DNA from: a bacterium
Lineage (GTDB): Bacteria; UBP15; UBA6099
Direction: 5' to 3'
NCBI GenBank assembly: GCA_029564595.1
Contig: JAKQPS010000183.1
Coordinates: 1 to 64,000 of the forward strand
DNA: 64,000 nucleotides
The translations under genes were made by a program, and so were the position numbers. Positions 26,748 through 36,842 of this stretch are shown here, one piece after another. The notes under the pieces were generated by a model. It was not told where the DNA came from. It did no database searches and worked only from the letters and a program-made list of their open reading frames with translations. The first letter of the stretch is position 1; each line of letters opens with the position of its first letter.

Positions 26748-26795
26748 CGGGCGCGGCCCGAAATCCGGTCTGAAAAATCTATATGGAGGAATAAA

Positions 26796-27659
26796 ATGGC
26801 AGCGAAAGACATCAAGAAAGCGCTCGTTATGGGAGCGGGAACGATGGGCAACGGCATCGCGCACGTGATGGCGATGAGCGGTAGGGAAGTCATCCTGAAA
26901 GACGTGAGCGACGCGTTTCTGGAGCGCGGCATCTCCACCATCAGCGCGAACTTAGAGCGGATGGTCAAGAAAGACAAGCTGACGGCGGACGAAATGAAAG
27001 CCACGCTCGCGCGCATCAAGGGCGTAACGTCCTACGAGGGGGCCGATAGTTGCGATATAGCAATAGAGGCGATCAACGAGGACATCAATCTGAAGAAACG
27101 CGTGTTCGCCGAGTTGGACGGGATTCTTCCCGCCGGCGCTATCCTCGGAACCAACACGTCATCTCAATCAATAACAGCCATCGCCTCCGCCACGAAGAGG
27201 CCGGAGAACGTCATCGGCGTGCATTTCTTCAATCCCGTGCCGGTGATGCAGCTCATAGAGATAATCAAAGGCTTCGTGACCAGCGAAGAGACCGTTACGA
27301 CCGTGCGCGACCTTTCGATTGAACTAGGCAAAACGCCGATAGTCGTCAACGATTTTCCGGGGTTCGCCACCAGCCGGTTCATCATGGTAATGATAAACGA
27401 GGCCATTCAAGCTTATTCAGAGGGAGTCGGCTCGGCTGAAGATATCGACACGGGCATGAAACTCGGAATGAACCACCCCATGGGGCCGCTCGCGCTCGCA
27501 GACCTCATCGGCATCGACGTTTGCCTCAACGTTATGGAAACTCTTTACAACGGATACAACGATCCGAAATACAGGCCGGCCCTGTTGATGAAAAAGATGG
27601 TCGTCGCCGGACTCCACGGCAGAAAAACCGGACGCGGCTTCTACGATTATTCAAAATAA
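26796..27659 (+). CDS. 3-hydroxyacyl-CoA (3-hydroxybutyryl-CoA) dehydrogenase
   Basis: About 287 residues, the size of the single-function bacterial enzymes. The NAD site is [16 protein letters not shown], the catalytic His lies in [13 protein letters not shown] and the conserved Glu-Asn segment in GTNTSSQSI and [11 protein letters not shown]. The C-terminal helical domain has [16 protein letters not shown] and the ending GRGFYDYSK. It oxidises (S)-3-hydroxyacyl-CoA to 3-ketoacyl-CoA, or runs backward in butyrate formation. It follows the crotonase by 48 bases with GGAGG upstream, and the pair would catalyse successive steps. No thiolase or acyl-CoA dehydrogenase is in the window. Confidence 0.92.
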   Translation: MAAKDIKKALVMGAGTMGNGIAHVMAMSGREVILKDVSDAFLERGISTISANLERMVKKDKLTADEMKATLARIKGVTSYEGADSCDIAIEAINEDINLKKRVFAELDGILPAGAILGTNTSSQSITAIASATKRPENVIGVHFFNPVPVMQLIEIIKGFVTSEETVTTVRDLSIELGKTPIVVNDFPGFATSRFIMVMINEAIQAYSEGVGSAEDIDTGMKLGMNHPMGPLALADLIGIDVCLNVMETLYNGYNDPKYRPALLMKKMVVAGLHGRKTGRGFYDYSK

Positions 27660-27676
27660 CAATTTTGCCGGCAACG

Positions 27677-27714
27677 AAAAAGCGGCGCGCTTATCGGGCG
27701 CGCCGCTTTTTTTA
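27677..27714. terminator. Strong bidirectional terminator between convergent genes
   Basis: AGCGGCGCGC (27681-27690) pairs perfectly with GCGCGCCGCT (27698-27707) around TTATCGG, with A4 before and T7 after, so it can stop transcription from both the dehydrogenase (plus) and pnp (minus). Confidence 0.92.
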
Positions 27715-27744
27715 ACTCGTTATAAGAGCGGCATTCTCCTATCC

Positions 27745-27780
27745 TGCCGTCATTCCCGCGAAAGCGGGAACCCATTTTCA
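27745..27780. repeat. Solo copy of the REP-like palindrome
   Basis: A single full unit with the same TTCCCGC-GAAA-GCGGGAA palindrome and CCCATTTTC tail as the array at 10.58-10.80 kb, in the convergent gap between the dehydrogenase and pnp genes, just beyond the terminator. Confidence 0.9.
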
Positions 27781-27822
27781 TGCATTAGCAATACTGCTCG
27801 CTCTACTAGAATCAACCGAACG

Positions 27823-29946
27823 TCAGAGAGGATTATTGTCCGGGTCCAAAGCTCCGGGCACATCCTTCATCGTCAGGTTCACCCTGTTCATGTCGTCTAT
27901 CTCGCGAACCTTCACGCGGACTTTCTGTCCGACTGAAAGAACGTCTTCCACCTGATTGATGCGGGTGGGAGCGATCTGGCTGATATGCACGAGGCCGTCG
28001 GTTCCGGGCAGCACTTCGACGAAAGCTCCGAAGTTGACGATCCGCCTCACAATGCCTTCGTAGATTTTGCCGACTTCCACTTCGGCCACAAGGTCTTCGA
28101 CCATCTTGCGCGCGGCTTCGCCGGCGGCGGCGTCCGCGGTGTAGATGAGAACGCGTCCGTCGTCTTCGATGTCCACCTTCACGCCTGTTTCGTCAGTGAT
28201 GCGGCGGATGGTCTTGCCTCCGGGGCCTATCACTGTTCCGATCTTCTCGATGTCGATCTTGATTATGATGAGCCTCGGCGCGTACGGGGAAACATCCGGT
28301 CTCGGGCTGCTTATCGCGTCGTTCATCTTTCCGAGTATGGTCATGCGGGCGACGCGCGCCTTTTCCATCGCTTCCTTCATCAGGCCCGCGGTAACGCCCT
28401 TCACTTTGATGTCCATCTGAACCGCTGTGATGCCTTTGCTGGTGCCGGCCACCTTGAAATCCATGTCGCCGAGGTGGTCTTCCACGCCCTGAATGTCCGT
28501 GAGCACGTGGTGAGCGCCCGACTCCTCTATGACTAAGCCCATTGCGATGCCGGCCACCGGGCTTTTAAGCGGCACTCCAGCGTCCATCAGAGACATCGAG
28601 CTGGCGCACACGCTGGCCATCGAGCTTGAGCCGTTGCTTTCCAGCACTTCCGATACCACGCGTATCGCGTACGGGAACTCTTCCTCGTTGGGAATCATCC
28701 CCGCTACCGCGCGCTCGGCGAGCATGCCGTGTCCGATGTCTCTCCGGGACGGGCCGCGCATCATGCGAACTTCGCCGACGCTGAACGGCGGGAAGTTGTA
28801 CTGATGCATGTACTGTTTCTCGATGTCGTTGCTGATGCCGTCGATGCGCTGGGCGTCGCGGGGCGAGCCGAGCGTTACCGCGCTGAGCACCTGAGTCTGG
28901 CCTCTTGTGAACATCGCCGAGCCGTGCGTGCGGGGCAGAAGCGCGACATCGCAGGTTATCGGGCGGATTTCATCCTTGCTTCGTCCGTCCGGCCTGACAC
29001 CGTCCTTGCAGATTCTCTCTCGCATAAGACGTTTCTCTAGGCCTTCCAGAACATTTTTGACCTCTTTGACCTTCGCTGAATCGACGGCCTCGCCGTCGGT
29101 GGCGAATTCCGCCACAGCCTGCTCGACCAGCGCCGCGATATCCGCCTCGCGCTCCGTCTTCATCTTTCCGTCCAGAGCGGCTCGGATCCTCGGCTCCGCG
29201 AACTCTTCCACCTTGCGGGCAAGCTCTTCGTCCGGGACCGGAGCGACGAACTCTACCTTTGCTTTGCCGATATGAGATGCGATTTCCCTCTGCAGGGCGA
29301 TAAGCTTGCTTATCGGCTCGCGCGCGAACTCCAGAGCTTCGAGGAAATCCGCCTCGGAGATTTCTTTCATTTCTCCCTCGACCATCATCACGGACTGTTC
29401 GTTCCCAGCGATGACTATGTCGATGTCGCCTTCCTCCTGTTGCGCGAAAGTCGGGTTGACGATGAACTTTCCGTCCACCCGGCCAACGCGAACGGCGGCC
29501 ACAGGGCCGTCGAACGGTATCTCGGATATCGAAAGCGCGGTGGACGCTCCGACAAGCCCCAGCACGTCTATCGGATTTTCCATGTCCGACGACAGCGCGA
29601 GGCAAACCACCTGCACTTCTTTTTTGAAACCTTTGGGGAACAGAGGCCTGATGGCCCTGTCCACGAGGCGGGCGCTGATTACCGCGTGATCCGACGCGCG
29701 CCCTTCCCTTTTGATGAACCCGCCCGGAATCTTCCCGGCGGCGTACATCTTTTCCTCGAAATCAACCATCAACGGGAAGTAGTCGATGTCCCTGTCGTTC
29801 TTAGATAGAGTGGCGGTCACAAGCACGACGCTGCCCGCGTATCTGACCACGACCGCGCCGCTTGCCTGCCTTGCCATCTTTCCCGTTGATATCTGAAGCT
29901 CATGTTCTCCCAGTTGGAGTTTGGCTTCATACTGTGTGCTTTCCAT
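27823..29946 (-). CDS. pnp: Polynucleotide phosphorylase
   Basis: About 707 residues in the normal order: first RNase PH-like domain (1-140), linking helices, second catalytic RNase PH domain (FTRGQTQVLSAVTLGS and the RMMRGPSRRDIGHGMLAERA core), KH domain (GPGGKTIRRITDETGVKVDIEDDG, about 560-610) and S1 domain (KIYEGIVRRIVNFGAFVEVLPGTDGLVHISQIA). It degrades RNA from the 3' end with phosphate and can add tails. It is the last gene of the nusA-pnp block, following rpsO after a 304-base gap that holds a terminator hairpin and room for a leader, where PNPase commonly regulates its own message. Confidence 0.97.
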   Translation of the reverse strand: MESTQYEAKLQLGEHELQISTGKMARQASGAVVVRYAGSVVLVTATLSKNDRDIDYFPLMVDFEEKMYAAGKIPGGFIKREGRASDHAVISARLVDRAIRPLFPKGFKKEVQVVCLALSSDMENPIDVLGLVGASTALSISEIPFDGPVAAVRVGRVDGKFIVNPTFAQQEEGDIDIVIAGNEQSVMMVEGEMKEISEADFLEALEFAREPISKLIALQREIASHIGKAKVEFVAPVPDEELARKVEEFAEPRIRAALDGKMKTEREADIAALVEQAVAEFATDGEAVDSAKVKEVKNVLEGLEKRLMRERICKDGVRPDGRSKDEIRPITCDVALLPRTHGSAMFTRGQTQVLSAVTLGSPRDAQRIDGISNDIEKQYMHQYNFPPFSVGEVRMMRGPSRRDIGHGMLAERAVAGMIPNEEEFPYAIRVVSEVLESNGSSSMASVCASSMSLMDAGVPLKSPVAGIAMGLVIEESGAHHVLTDIQGVEDHLGDMDFKVAGTSKGITAVQMDIKVKGVTAGLMKEAMEKARVARMTILGKMNDAISSPRPDVSPYAPRLIIIKIDIEKIGTVIGPGGKTIRRITDETGVKVDIEDDGRVLIYTADAAAGEAARKMVEDLVAEVEVGKIYEGIVRRIVNFGAFVEVLPGTDGLVHISQIAPTRINQVEDVLSVGQKVRVKVREIDDMNRVNLTMKDVPGALDPDNNPL

Positions 29947-30127
29947 TAAAAAATTCCCTTCCGGAGCTCCCGCTCCATGTCACGTTTTTCTCCCCCGTCT
30001 GTCACATGTCCGGACGGCGCGACCCGCGCCGCCCTCATCATCACAAAAAAGGATTGCTTGACCCGCATTATTCGCTAACGCGGGCCAAATTTTCGTCGCG
30101 ATGCGCGGATTCCGGCTGATTTCTAGG

Positions 30128-30159
30128 CAAATTAATAAACCACCCTAATGCTCGGGTGG
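30128..30159 (-). terminator. rpsO terminator / pnp leader hairpin
   Basis: On the minus strand CCACCC-GAGCATTA-GGGTGG is followed by TTTATTAATTT, a terminator-like hairpin downstream of rpsO. The rest of the 304-base rpsO-pnp gap (29947-30250) holds a second, weaker GC-rich hairpin near 30061-30087 (CCCGC/GCGGG) and no gene. Confidence 0.7.
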
Positions 30160-30250
30160 CCGCCGTCGATTGCGCCGGACTCCATGCCATAGGCCTTCTC
30201 AAAAAACGAACCGCAAGGCGACGGACGGCCCCATTGGCCGCCGCTCCAGC

Positions 30251-30520
30251 CTACTTGCGGAGTCCGAGTTCTTTGATGATCTTCTCGTACCGTCTGGCGT
30301 CCACCCTTGCAAGGTAATTCAGCAGCCTCCGCCTCTTGCCAACCATCTTCAGCAATCCGCGTCTCGAACTGTGATCCTTTTTGTTCTTCTTCAGGTGTTC
30401 CGTCAGAAGGGTAATCCGTTCCGACAGAAGAGCGATCTGCACTTCCGGAGAACCCGTGTCTGATTCGTGCGACCGGAACTTTGTCATGATCTCGCTCTTC
30501 CGCTCAACGCCCAGTGTCAT
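30251..30520 (-). CDS. rpsO: Ribosomal protein S15
   Basis: 89 residues, the canonical length. The conserved core [26 protein letters not shown] (given in part as [16 protein letters not shown]), then [24 protein letters not shown] and the ending [12 protein letters not shown]. It binds 16S rRNA in the platform of the small subunit. The start at the ATG 30520 has GGGAGG eight bases upstream; a GTG nine bases earlier touches that site and is rejected. It lies between ribF and pnp, the usual order. Confidence 0.98.
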   Translation of the reverse strand: MTLGVERKSEIMTKFRSHESDTGSPEVQIALLSERITLLTEHLKKNKKDHSSRRGLLKMVGKRRRLLNYLARVDARRYEKIIKELGLRK

Positions 30521-30565
30521 ATGTGTCACCTCCCTTCCTTATATAGTCAGCATATTGTAGGTACA

Positions 30566-31492
30566 TTAATATTTTTCCGCAAGCTCGATGTCTTTCGCCA
30601 ACTGCTCCGCCAAAGCCTTCGCGTCACCGTACTTCCTCTGAGGCCTCAGCCTGCGCGTGAACTCCACTTTCAGTTCCTTCCCGTAAAGGTCGCCGTTGAA
30701 GCCAATCAGGTGCGCCTCTATAACCCTGTCCGGGTTTTTGAGCGGTATGGTCGGGCGCGAGCCGATGCTCACCGCCGCCTTCACCGTCTCCCCTCCCGTA
30801 TCGCACATCGCCGCGTAAACCCCGTCTGCAGGCACGAGCTTCTTTGGGTCAACCTTCAGGTTGGCCGTCGGAAACCCCAGCTTCTTCCCTATTCCTATTC
30901 CTTTCACGACCTCGCCTTTCATCGCGTAAGGCCTTCCAAGCATCCCCTCGGCGGCCGTCACTTCGCCTTTCAACAGCAGTTCCCTGATGGCTGTGCTGCT
31001 GACGGATTTGTTGTCCGTCCTCACCACGTCTATCCGCTCTACAGTGAACCCTTTTTCCGCCCCGATCTTTTTGAGCAGTTCCACATCCCCGCGCTTCCCG
31101 CTTCCGAAGCGGGTGTCGTAACCGGCTATAATCTGTTTTGCCCCAAGTCTGCGAACCAGCATCTCGTCGACAAACTTCTCAGCGGGCATCTGCGCCAACT
31201 CCGCGTTGAACGGCGCGAACAATATGTACGAAAGCTTGAAGTCCTTGAGTATCTCTATCTTTTCTTCCTTCGTCGTCAGAAGCTGAGGAACCTTGTCGGG
31301 AGCCAGAAGCTCGCTAGGATGAGGATCGAAAGTCACAAGCCCGGAAACCTGCACTCCGGGATCATAGAACATTCCGACCCTGTCCAGAATCCTGCGGTGT
31401 CCCAGATGAACGCCGTCGAAAAAACCGAGCGTCAAAGTTACGTTCATCCCTTGTTGCGACGGAACTTCTTCAAACGAATTAAAGACATGCAT
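30566..31492 (-). CDS. ribF: Bifunctional riboflavin kinase / FAD synthetase
   Basis: About 308 residues. The N-terminal nucleotidyltransferase domain has LGFFDGVHLGHRRIL, the (H/G)xGH-type signature, and SSTAIRELLLKGEV; the C-terminal flavokinase domain has GIGIGKKLGFPTANLKVDPKKLVPADGVYA and the Mg-binding Pro-Thr-Ala-Asn. It phosphorylates riboflavin to FMN and adenylates FMN to FAD. It lies between truB (14-base gap) and rpsO in the conserved block. Confidence 0.96.
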   Translation of the reverse strand: MHVFNSFEEVPSQQGMNVTLTLGFFDGVHLGHRRILDRVGMFYDPGVQVSGLVTFDPHPSELLAPDKVPQLLTTKEEKIEILKDFKLSYILFAPFNAELAQMPAEKFVDEMLVRRLGAKQIIAGYDTRFGSGKRGDVELLKKIGAEKGFTVERIDVVRTDNKSVSSTAIRELLLKGEVTAAEGMLGRPYAMKGEVVKGIGIGKKLGFPTANLKVDPKKLVPADGVYAAMCDTGGETVKAAVSIGSRPTIPLKNPDRVIEAHLIGFNGDLYGKELKVEFTRRLRPQRKYGDAKALAEQLAKDIELAEKY

Positions 31493-31506
31493 CTCGACAA
31501 GCCTCT

Positions 31507-32208
31507 CTATCGCGCAAGATAATCAATCGGCAAAAGCAGACTCGCGGCTTCCGGGCCGCAGAAAACTTCCGGCGCATGCGCCGACTCGATATCAAACGGG
31601 CCGACCGCAGTTCTGACAAGAAAGGAAAGAGTCGCCGGAGCGCCCAGCGCGGCCCCGATGTCCTCTATGAGAGTCCTCACATAAAGCCCGCCGCCGGACA
31701 CCGCCTTGAATCTCGCCCTCGCTCCGCCGTCTGTCTTTTCGAATCCCAGCATCTTCAGGTCGTAAACCATAGCCTTGCGGGGCTTCCTCTCCACCGTCTC
31801 GCCTTTCCTGTGAAGTTTGTACAGCCTTTCCCCGCCAACTTTCACCGCCGACGCCATAGGCGGCGTCTGCTCGATTTCGCCTGTGAAATCAGGCAGAATC
31901 CGTTCAATATCGCATTGGGCCAAATCAATTTGTATCCTTTCGACAACAACGCCGTCGAAGTCGCCCGAATCGGTTTTCACTCCGAAAACCGCCTCGGCGA
32001 TATATGTTTTTTTCGTGTCCGCAGACACCTGTTGAGACAACCGGGTGGCTGAATTGACCATACACACGAGCACGCCGCATGCGACCGGGTCGAGCGTTCC
32101 GCCATGCCCTATCTTTGAAGGTTTGAGTCTACGCTTGATATAGGCGACGACATCGTGAGAAGTCATGCCGGGCGGTTTGAACACGTTCAGGAATCCGCTT
32201 TCAGTCAT
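31507..32208 (-). CDS. truB: tRNA pseudouridine(55) synthase
   Basis: About 233 residues, somewhat short because the C-terminal PUA domain is lacking or reduced. The catalytic Asp is in GHGGTLDPVACGVLVC; FKPPGMTSHDVV and KKTYIAEAVFG are other TruB marks, and the substrate Arg lies in VRTLIEDIGAALGAPATLS. It makes pseudouridine 55 in the T loop of tRNA. Its start overlaps the end of the DHH phosphoesterase by eight bases, so they are translationally coupled. Confidence 0.95.
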   Translation of the reverse strand: MTESGFLNVFKPPGMTSHDVVAYIKRRLKPSKIGHGGTLDPVACGVLVCMVNSATRLSQQVSADTKKTYIAEAVFGVKTDSGDFDGVVVERIQIDLAQCDIERILPDFTGEIEQTPPMASAVKVGGERLYKLHRKGETVERKPRKAMVYDLKMLGFEKTDGGARARFKAVSGGGLYVRTLIEDIGAALGAPATLSFLVRTAVGPFDIESAHAPEVFCGPEAASLLLPIDYLAR

Positions 32209-33199
32209 CGCGGCCTTCCGTGTTTTTCAGAGCGCGCGCCGCAGCGCAAACCTCTGCCACGACTTTCTGCTCCACGAGTGAAAGCGGCCCGTCCATGCGA
32301 ATCCCGGCGGCGAACTTATGTCCGCCCCCTCCGAATTTCGCGCAGATTGCCCCCACGTCTATCCTGCCGGACGACCTCATGCTGACGCGCGCTCTTCCAT
32401 CCTTCGATTCGCTGAACGATATGTGCGCCTCGCAACCCTTGTACGCTCCGAGCGTCTCCACTATCCCGTCCGAGTCCTCGTCTTCCGCGCCAAGTTCTTC
32501 GTATGTTTTTCTGTCCGCCACCGACCAGCTTACCGCGTTGTCCTCGGCGGTCTTCATGTTCACCAGCGAGTATCCCAGCAGCTTCAGCCTCTCGAACCGC
32601 CGCCGGTTGAACACATTCACCGCTATCTCGTGCGGATTAGCTCCACGCGCCACGAGGTCCGCGCATATCCTGAATACTTCGGGCGTTGTGTTCGAGTGCA
32701 GAAACCTTCCCGTGTCATACATGATTCCGGTGTACAGACATTGAGCCAGTTCTAAAGGCATCCCGATGTTCTCCGCCTCGATAAACTTGGCGAGTATCTC
32801 GCACGTCGATGCCGCGTTCGAGTCGATGATGTTCAGATTTCCGAAACCGCCGTTGGTAACGTGATGGTCTATCACCACAACAAAAGGCGAAGATTTCAGC
32901 AGAGGCAGAAGCTCGTCGCCGATGCGTTTAGGCCCGCCGCAGTCCACCAGAATCGCCACATCCGCCGGGGGGGCGCCATCAGCCGCTTTCTTTTCTATCA
33001 GTTCCGCTCCGGGCAGAAACATAAAATTATCCGGAACGCCGTCCCTTGAGTACAGCTTTATATCCTTCGCGCCGAGCGACATCGCTATGATGCGCGTCGA
33101 AAGCAGCGCCCCTATGCTGTCGCCGTCCGGATTGATGTGTCCGAACACTGAAAACGATTTGGCCTCGGAAAGTATTTTTTTAAGCGATTTGAAATCCAT
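32201..33199 (-). CDS. DHH/DHHA1 phosphoesterase, NrnA-like
   Basis: About 332 residues. The DHH domain has FGHINPDGDSIGALLST, VDCGGPKR and the namesake VVIDHHVTN; the C-terminal DHHA1 domain has SMRSSGRIDVGAICAKFGGGGHKFAAG. The family hydrolyses short oligoribonucleotides (nanoRNA), pAp and in some members c-di-AMP or pGpG. In this genome with no orn visible it may be the nanoRNase. It lies between rbfA (24-base gap) and truB (eight-base overlap), a very common position for the gene. Confidence 0.93.
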   Translation of the reverse strand: MDFKSLKKILSEAKSFSVFGHINPDGDSIGALLSTRIIAMSLGAKDIKLYSRDGVPDNFMFLPGAELIEKKAADGAPPADVAILVDCGGPKRIGDELLPLLKSSPFVVVIDHHVTNGGFGNLNIIDSNAASTCEILAKFIEAENIGMPLELAQCLYTGIMYDTGRFLHSNTTPEVFRICADLVARGANPHEIAVNVFNRRRFERLKLLGYSLVNMKTAEDNAVSWSVADRKTYEELGAEDEDSDGIVETLGAYKGCEAHISFSESKDGRARVSMRSSGRIDVGAICAKFGGGGHKFAAGIRMDGPLSLVEQKVVAEVCAAARALKNTEGRDD

Positions 33200-33223
33200 G
33201 CTTGAAGCGCCGGACGCCTTTCG

Positions 33224-33598
33224 TCAGGCTTCCTCCTCTGGAGGCATCTCAGGGTCGGATTCCCTCGCGCGCCTTATCACGTCGCACACCCTGACTCCGC
33301 GCTCTATGCTGTCGTCTCTGAAAAATCGGAGAGATGGAACTCTTTTGATTGATATCTCCGGCCTTATTTGCTTGTAGATGAAACCGGCGGCGCTGTTCAG
33401 CCCGGCGACCGCCGCGTCCTTCTGCGATTCGTCTCCGAACGAAGACACGAACACCTTCGCTTGGCGCAGGTCGGACGATATCTCGACATCGGTAATGGAA
33501 ACAAAACCTATGCGAGGGTCTTTCAGTTCCTTCCTTATCACTTCGCTGATGGTCTGAGTCATCAGAGCAGAAAGTCTTTTCAATCTGTTGGGAATCAT
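33224..33598 (-). CDS. rbfA: Ribosome-binding factor A
   Basis: About 125 residues, the typical size from the chosen ATG at 33598 (MIPNRLKRLSALM). Core motifs are ISEVIRKELKDPRIGFVSITDVEIS and QAKVFVSSFGDE, then KQIRPEISIKRVPSLRFFRDDSIERG near the end. It binds the 30S subunit during late maturation and cold adaptation. In-frame starts further upstream (to 33688) would add a basic extension but have no ribosome site; the site before 33598 is itself weak. The 200 bases between this start and DUF503 hold nothing else I can see. Confidence 0.93.
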   Translation of the reverse strand: MIPNRLKRLSALMTQTISEVIRKELKDPRIGFVSITDVEISSDLRQAKVFVSSFGDESQKDAAVAGLNSAAGFIYKQIRPEISIKRVPSLRFFRDDSIERGVRVCDVIRRARESDPEMPPEEEA

Positions 33599-33798
33599 AG
33601 CCAACCGTCCGGCTTTAACCCGGATTCGCCTATAAAGCCGGCGAACCGGGGCGATTTTCATAGCGGCGAACTGCTTCGTTGCCGCCACATTTTTTTGTTC
33701 ATGAACCCTGCGTTCTATTCACTGCAAAAATGCGTCTTGCGCCTCGCGTTTCATCCGCTCTGAACAATCGCTCCCGAATCCCAACGTCGGATTCGGCT

Positions 33799-34080
33799 TC
33801 AAATAAATTCTAGGGAGGCGTCGATCACCTCGATATCTCCCCTGCTTTCGATGTATTGGAGAGCGCGCGCCATTTCCTTTTCGATAAAAAGCCTGTCCGA
33901 GCTTACGCCCGCTATCCCTATGGCGGCCCTTTGCCACATGTCCTGATGCCCGACCTCCGACACAGCCACGTTGAACTTGTTTCGGATGTTGTCTTTCAGG
34001 CTGCGCAGGACATGCCTTTTCTCTTTCAAAGAGTTCGCGCCCGGTATCTTTATGTCGACTTTCAGCGCGCCGACTATCAT
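33799..34080 (-). CDS. DUF503 family protein
   Basis: About 93 residues, the whole length of the DUF503 family. Seen are MIVGALKVDIKIPGANSLKEKRHVLRSL, with the LKEKR motif, and a ferredoxin-like beta-alpha-beta pattern with VAVSEVGHQDMWQRAAIGIAGVSSD. The family is nearly always located between infB and rbfA in Gram-positive and deep-branching bacteria, and is thought to act in ribosome or RNA metabolism, but its function is not established. It lies 35 bases downstream of infB. Confidence 0.9.
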   Translation of the reverse strand: MIVGALKVDIKIPGANSLKEKRHVLRSLKDNIRNKFNVAVSEVGHQDMWQRAAIGIAGVSSDRLFIEKEMARALQYIESRGDIEVIDASLEFI

Positions 34081-34115
34081 GCCGCATCAGCGCCTTTCAG
34101 GCCGCGTTCGCCAGC

Positions 34116-36641
34116 TCAGATTATCTCCCGCTCCTTCTGAATCAGCGAGTACACTTCTATCTGGTCTCCCTCTTCGTACGCCTCGAACCCTTCCAGCGTC
34201 ACGCCGCACTCGTATCCCTGCGCCACGCTCTTCACGCTGTCCTTGAAACGCCTCAGCGAAGACACTTTCGTCTTTAGTATTTCGTTGCCGCCCCTGATGA
34301 GCCTCGCTATCATTCCCGTCTTCAGCTCGCCCTCGGTGACCATGCAGCCCGCGATGTTTCCGAACTTCGACGAAGCGAACGTCTGCCTCACTTCCGCCCT
34401 GCCGCTGAAATGCTCGTCGAATTCGGGAGCGAGCATGCCCGCCATCGCCAGTTTCACATCGTCTATCAGCTTGTATATGATGTCGTAGAACCTTATCTCA
34501 ACTTTTTCGGAATTGGCGCGGGCGCGCGCGTCGGGTATCACGTTCACGTTGTACGCCACGACAATCGCGTTCGCCGCCGCCGCCAGCATGATGTCCGTCT
34601 CGTTCACGTCTCCCGCCGCCACGCGGATCACGTTCACTCGCACCTGCTCGTGCTTGATCCCCTCCAGCGCCTGCACTATCGCCTCGACAGAACCTTGCAC
34701 GTCGCCTTTCAGCACCACTTTCAATTCCTGCAGACTGCCGGATTTCATCCTGATGAACAGGTCTTCAAGAGTTATCCGGCTTTCGTATTTCATCTTCTCT
34801 TCGCGGTTCTTGAACTCCCTCTTCGCCGCGATTTCCCTAGCCGTCTTTTCGTCCTCAATCGCGAAAAACTGATCTCCGGCCTCCGGCATTTCATGAAGCC
34901 CGTGAACCTCCACAGGCATGGACGCAAACGCGGACTGCACTCTTTCGCCGAGGTCGTTCTCCAACGCGCGCGCCTTCCCGTACGTCCTTCCTGCCACCAT
35001 ATAGTCCCCGACGTTCAGCGTTCCGTTCTGAACCAGAACCGTCGCCACCGGGCCTTTCCCCTTGTCCAGCTTCGCCTCTATGACAGTTCCTATCGCCCTT
35101 CTCTTCGGGCTGGCTTTCAGTTCCATTATGTCGGTGACGAGGAACACCATGTCCAGCAGGTCCTCGATTCCCTGTTTCTGAAGAGCGGACACCTCGACGA
35201 ACACAGTGTCGCCGCCCCAGTTTTCGGGAACAAGCCCTTTGTCGGAAAGCATCTGGCGCACCCTGTCCGGGTTGGCCTGCGGTTTGTCTATCTTGTTTAT
35301 CGCCACGAGGATCGGCACTTTCGCGTCCCGCGCGTGGTCGATGGCCTCTATCGTCTGCGGCATCACGCCGTCGTCCGCCGCCACCACCAGCACCGCCAGA
35401 TCCGTCACCTTCGCGCCCCTCGCCCTCAACTGCGTGAAAGCCGCGTGGCCGGGCGTGTCCAAGAACGTTATTTTTCTTCCGTTGTGAGTTATCTGATACG
35501 CGCCTATATGCTGCGTGATCCCGCCGAACTCCGTGGCCGTCACGTCCGTGTGCCGGATGGCGTCGAGCAACTTTGTCTTCCCGTGGTCGACGTGTCCGAG
35601 CACCGTCACCACCGGGGCGCGCTCTATCTTCTCTCCGGCCTCTTCTTCTTCATGAATGGCGGCCAGCTCTTCTTCCGTTTCCGGCCCCGCGTCCTTTATG
35701 TCATGGAACACCTTGCATTCGTAACTGTCCGCCACCAGCTTGATTATGTCCAAGTCCAGACTCTGGTTGAGCGTAGTCATCAACTGCAATTCCTTCATAA
35801 GGTACATGATGATGTCGGAAGATTTCGCTCCCAACTCGTGCGCCAACTCCCGCACCGTCATCGGCCCGGAAACTCGTATCCTCTTTCTGAGAACCGGCTT
35901 CTGTTCCTCTTCCGTCTGACCCGCTCCGCGTTCTTTCTTCGAGCGTTTTTTGATAAATGTTGTTTTCGTTATACCCCGGCGGTCCTTCTGCAATCCTTTT
36001 TGCTTGATCGCGTCCAGCCTTTTCGCCGGGCTTGCGTACATATCGACGGGTTTTTCCTTCTTCTCGACGTCCGTTTTGGGAAATTTCGGCCCGCCGAGTT
36101 TTTTTATCTTGTCCTTCTTGTCTATTTCGAGCTTGAGCGCCGGCACAATGACTTCCGGCTCCGCCAGTTCCGGCGGTATATCCGGCGCGTCTTCAATCTT
36201 CGGCGCTTGTTGAACGGGAGGCTTGACCGCCTGAACTTGAGGCTTTTGAACTGGTTTCGATTCCGGCCTCGCCTCTGCGGGAGCGGTCTTATGCTCCGGA
36301 GCTTTGGGCGCGGGAGGCGGCGGCGCTGCAGCCGGCGCGACGGGCTTTCTCTCAGGAGGCGGAACCGGACGCGGCGCGACCGGCTTCTGACGCGGCTCTT
36401 CATATTCAGGATCATCTTCCGACCGCGGCTTCGGCGGCGAATCTATGAATTCCTCTTCCGGCTCTTCAAACAAATGAAGCCCCATCTGTCGCTTCACTTG
36501 GTTGATCGCTTCATCGTCGACAGCGTTGAATATGTTGTCAACGCGAACGCCCATGAACTTCAGCTTCCGCAAGAGATCGTTCGTCGAAAGCCCAAGCTCC
36601 TTCGCGTATTCGTAAATTCTTTTCTTTTTCGCTTTTGCCAT
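34116..36641 (-). CDS. infB: Translation initiation factor IF-2
   Basis: About 841 residues. An IF2N domain at the start ([18 protein letters not shown]), a Pro/Ala/Lys/Glu-rich disordered linker (about 65-180), a second IF2N-type domain ([21 protein letters not shown]), then the GTPase with G1 [16 protein letters not shown]2 [13 protein letters not shown]3 DTPGHAAFT and G4 NKIDKP, and C-terminal domains II-IV. In G1 the usual Ser after GKT is Lys (GKTK), a minor change. It places initiator tRNA on the 30S subunit. It follows nusA after a 201-base gap that has no room for the ylxR gene often found there. Confidence 0.97.
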   Translation of the reverse strand: MAKAKKKRIYEYAKELGLSTNDLLRKLKFMGVRVDNIFNAVDDEAINQVKRQMGLHLFEEPEEEFIDSPPKPRSEDDPEYEEPRQKPVAPRPVPPPERKPVAPAAAPPPPAPKAPEHKTAPAEARPESKPVQKPQVQAVKPPVQQAPKIEDAPDIPPELAEPEVIVPALKLEIDKKDKIKKLGGPKFPKTDVEKKEKPVDMYASPAKRLDAIKQKGLQKDRRGITKTTFIKKRSKKERGAGQTEEEQKPVLRKRIRVSGPMTVRELAHELGAKSSDIIMYLMKELQLMTTLNQSLDLDIIKLVADSYECKVFHDIKDAGPETEEELAAIHEEEEAGEKIERAPVVTVLGHVDHGKTKLLDAIRHTDVTATEFGGITQHIGAYQITHNGRKITFLDTPGHAAFTQLRARGAKVTDLAVLVVAADDGVMPQTIEAIDHARDAKVPILVAINKIDKPQANPDRVRQMLSDKGLVPENWGGDTVFVEVSALQKQGIEDLLDMVFLVTDIMELKASPKRRAIGTVIEAKLDKGKGPVATVLVQNGTLNVGDYMVAGRTYGKARALENDLGERVQSAFASMPVEVHGLHEMPEAGDQFFAIEDEKTAREIAAKREFKNREEKMKYESRITLEDLFIRMKSGSLQELKVVLKGDVQGSVEAIVQALEGIKHEQVRVNVIRVAAGDVNETDIMLAAAANAIVVAYNVNVIPDARARANSEKVEIRFYDIIYKLIDDVKLAMAGMLAPEFDEHFSGRAEVRQTFASSKFGNIAGCMVTEGELKTGMIARLIRGGNEILKTKVSSLRRFKDSVKSVAQGYECGVTLEGFEAYEEGDQIEVYSLIQKEREII

Positions 36642-36842
36642 TATTCTGTTCAGCCCCCCGAAGCCGCCCCTTGGAGCGGCCTTTCAATCTGCTTCGTCAT
36701 GTCGTCATCGCGCGGTCCGCCTTCCTAGGCCCCGGCGTTCGCCACGCAGTTCTCATCCGCCGGCGCTTTATTTCCTCAAGTCCGGATTCTTCATCCGGCT
36801 CTATCAATATTTGCTGCAAAACGCTCTTATACCGCGCTCTTC

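Noticed and set aside
34410-36728. A 772-codon open frame on the plus strand opposite infB
   Set aside because: It lies antisense to a certain infB gene, has an improbable Arg/His/Leu/Phe-rich composition typical of the reverse complement of GC-rich coding DNA, and no motif.
36642-36842. Possible ylxR gene between nusA and infB
   Set aside because: The gap is only about 200 bases and has no minus-strand frame with the YlxR motif.
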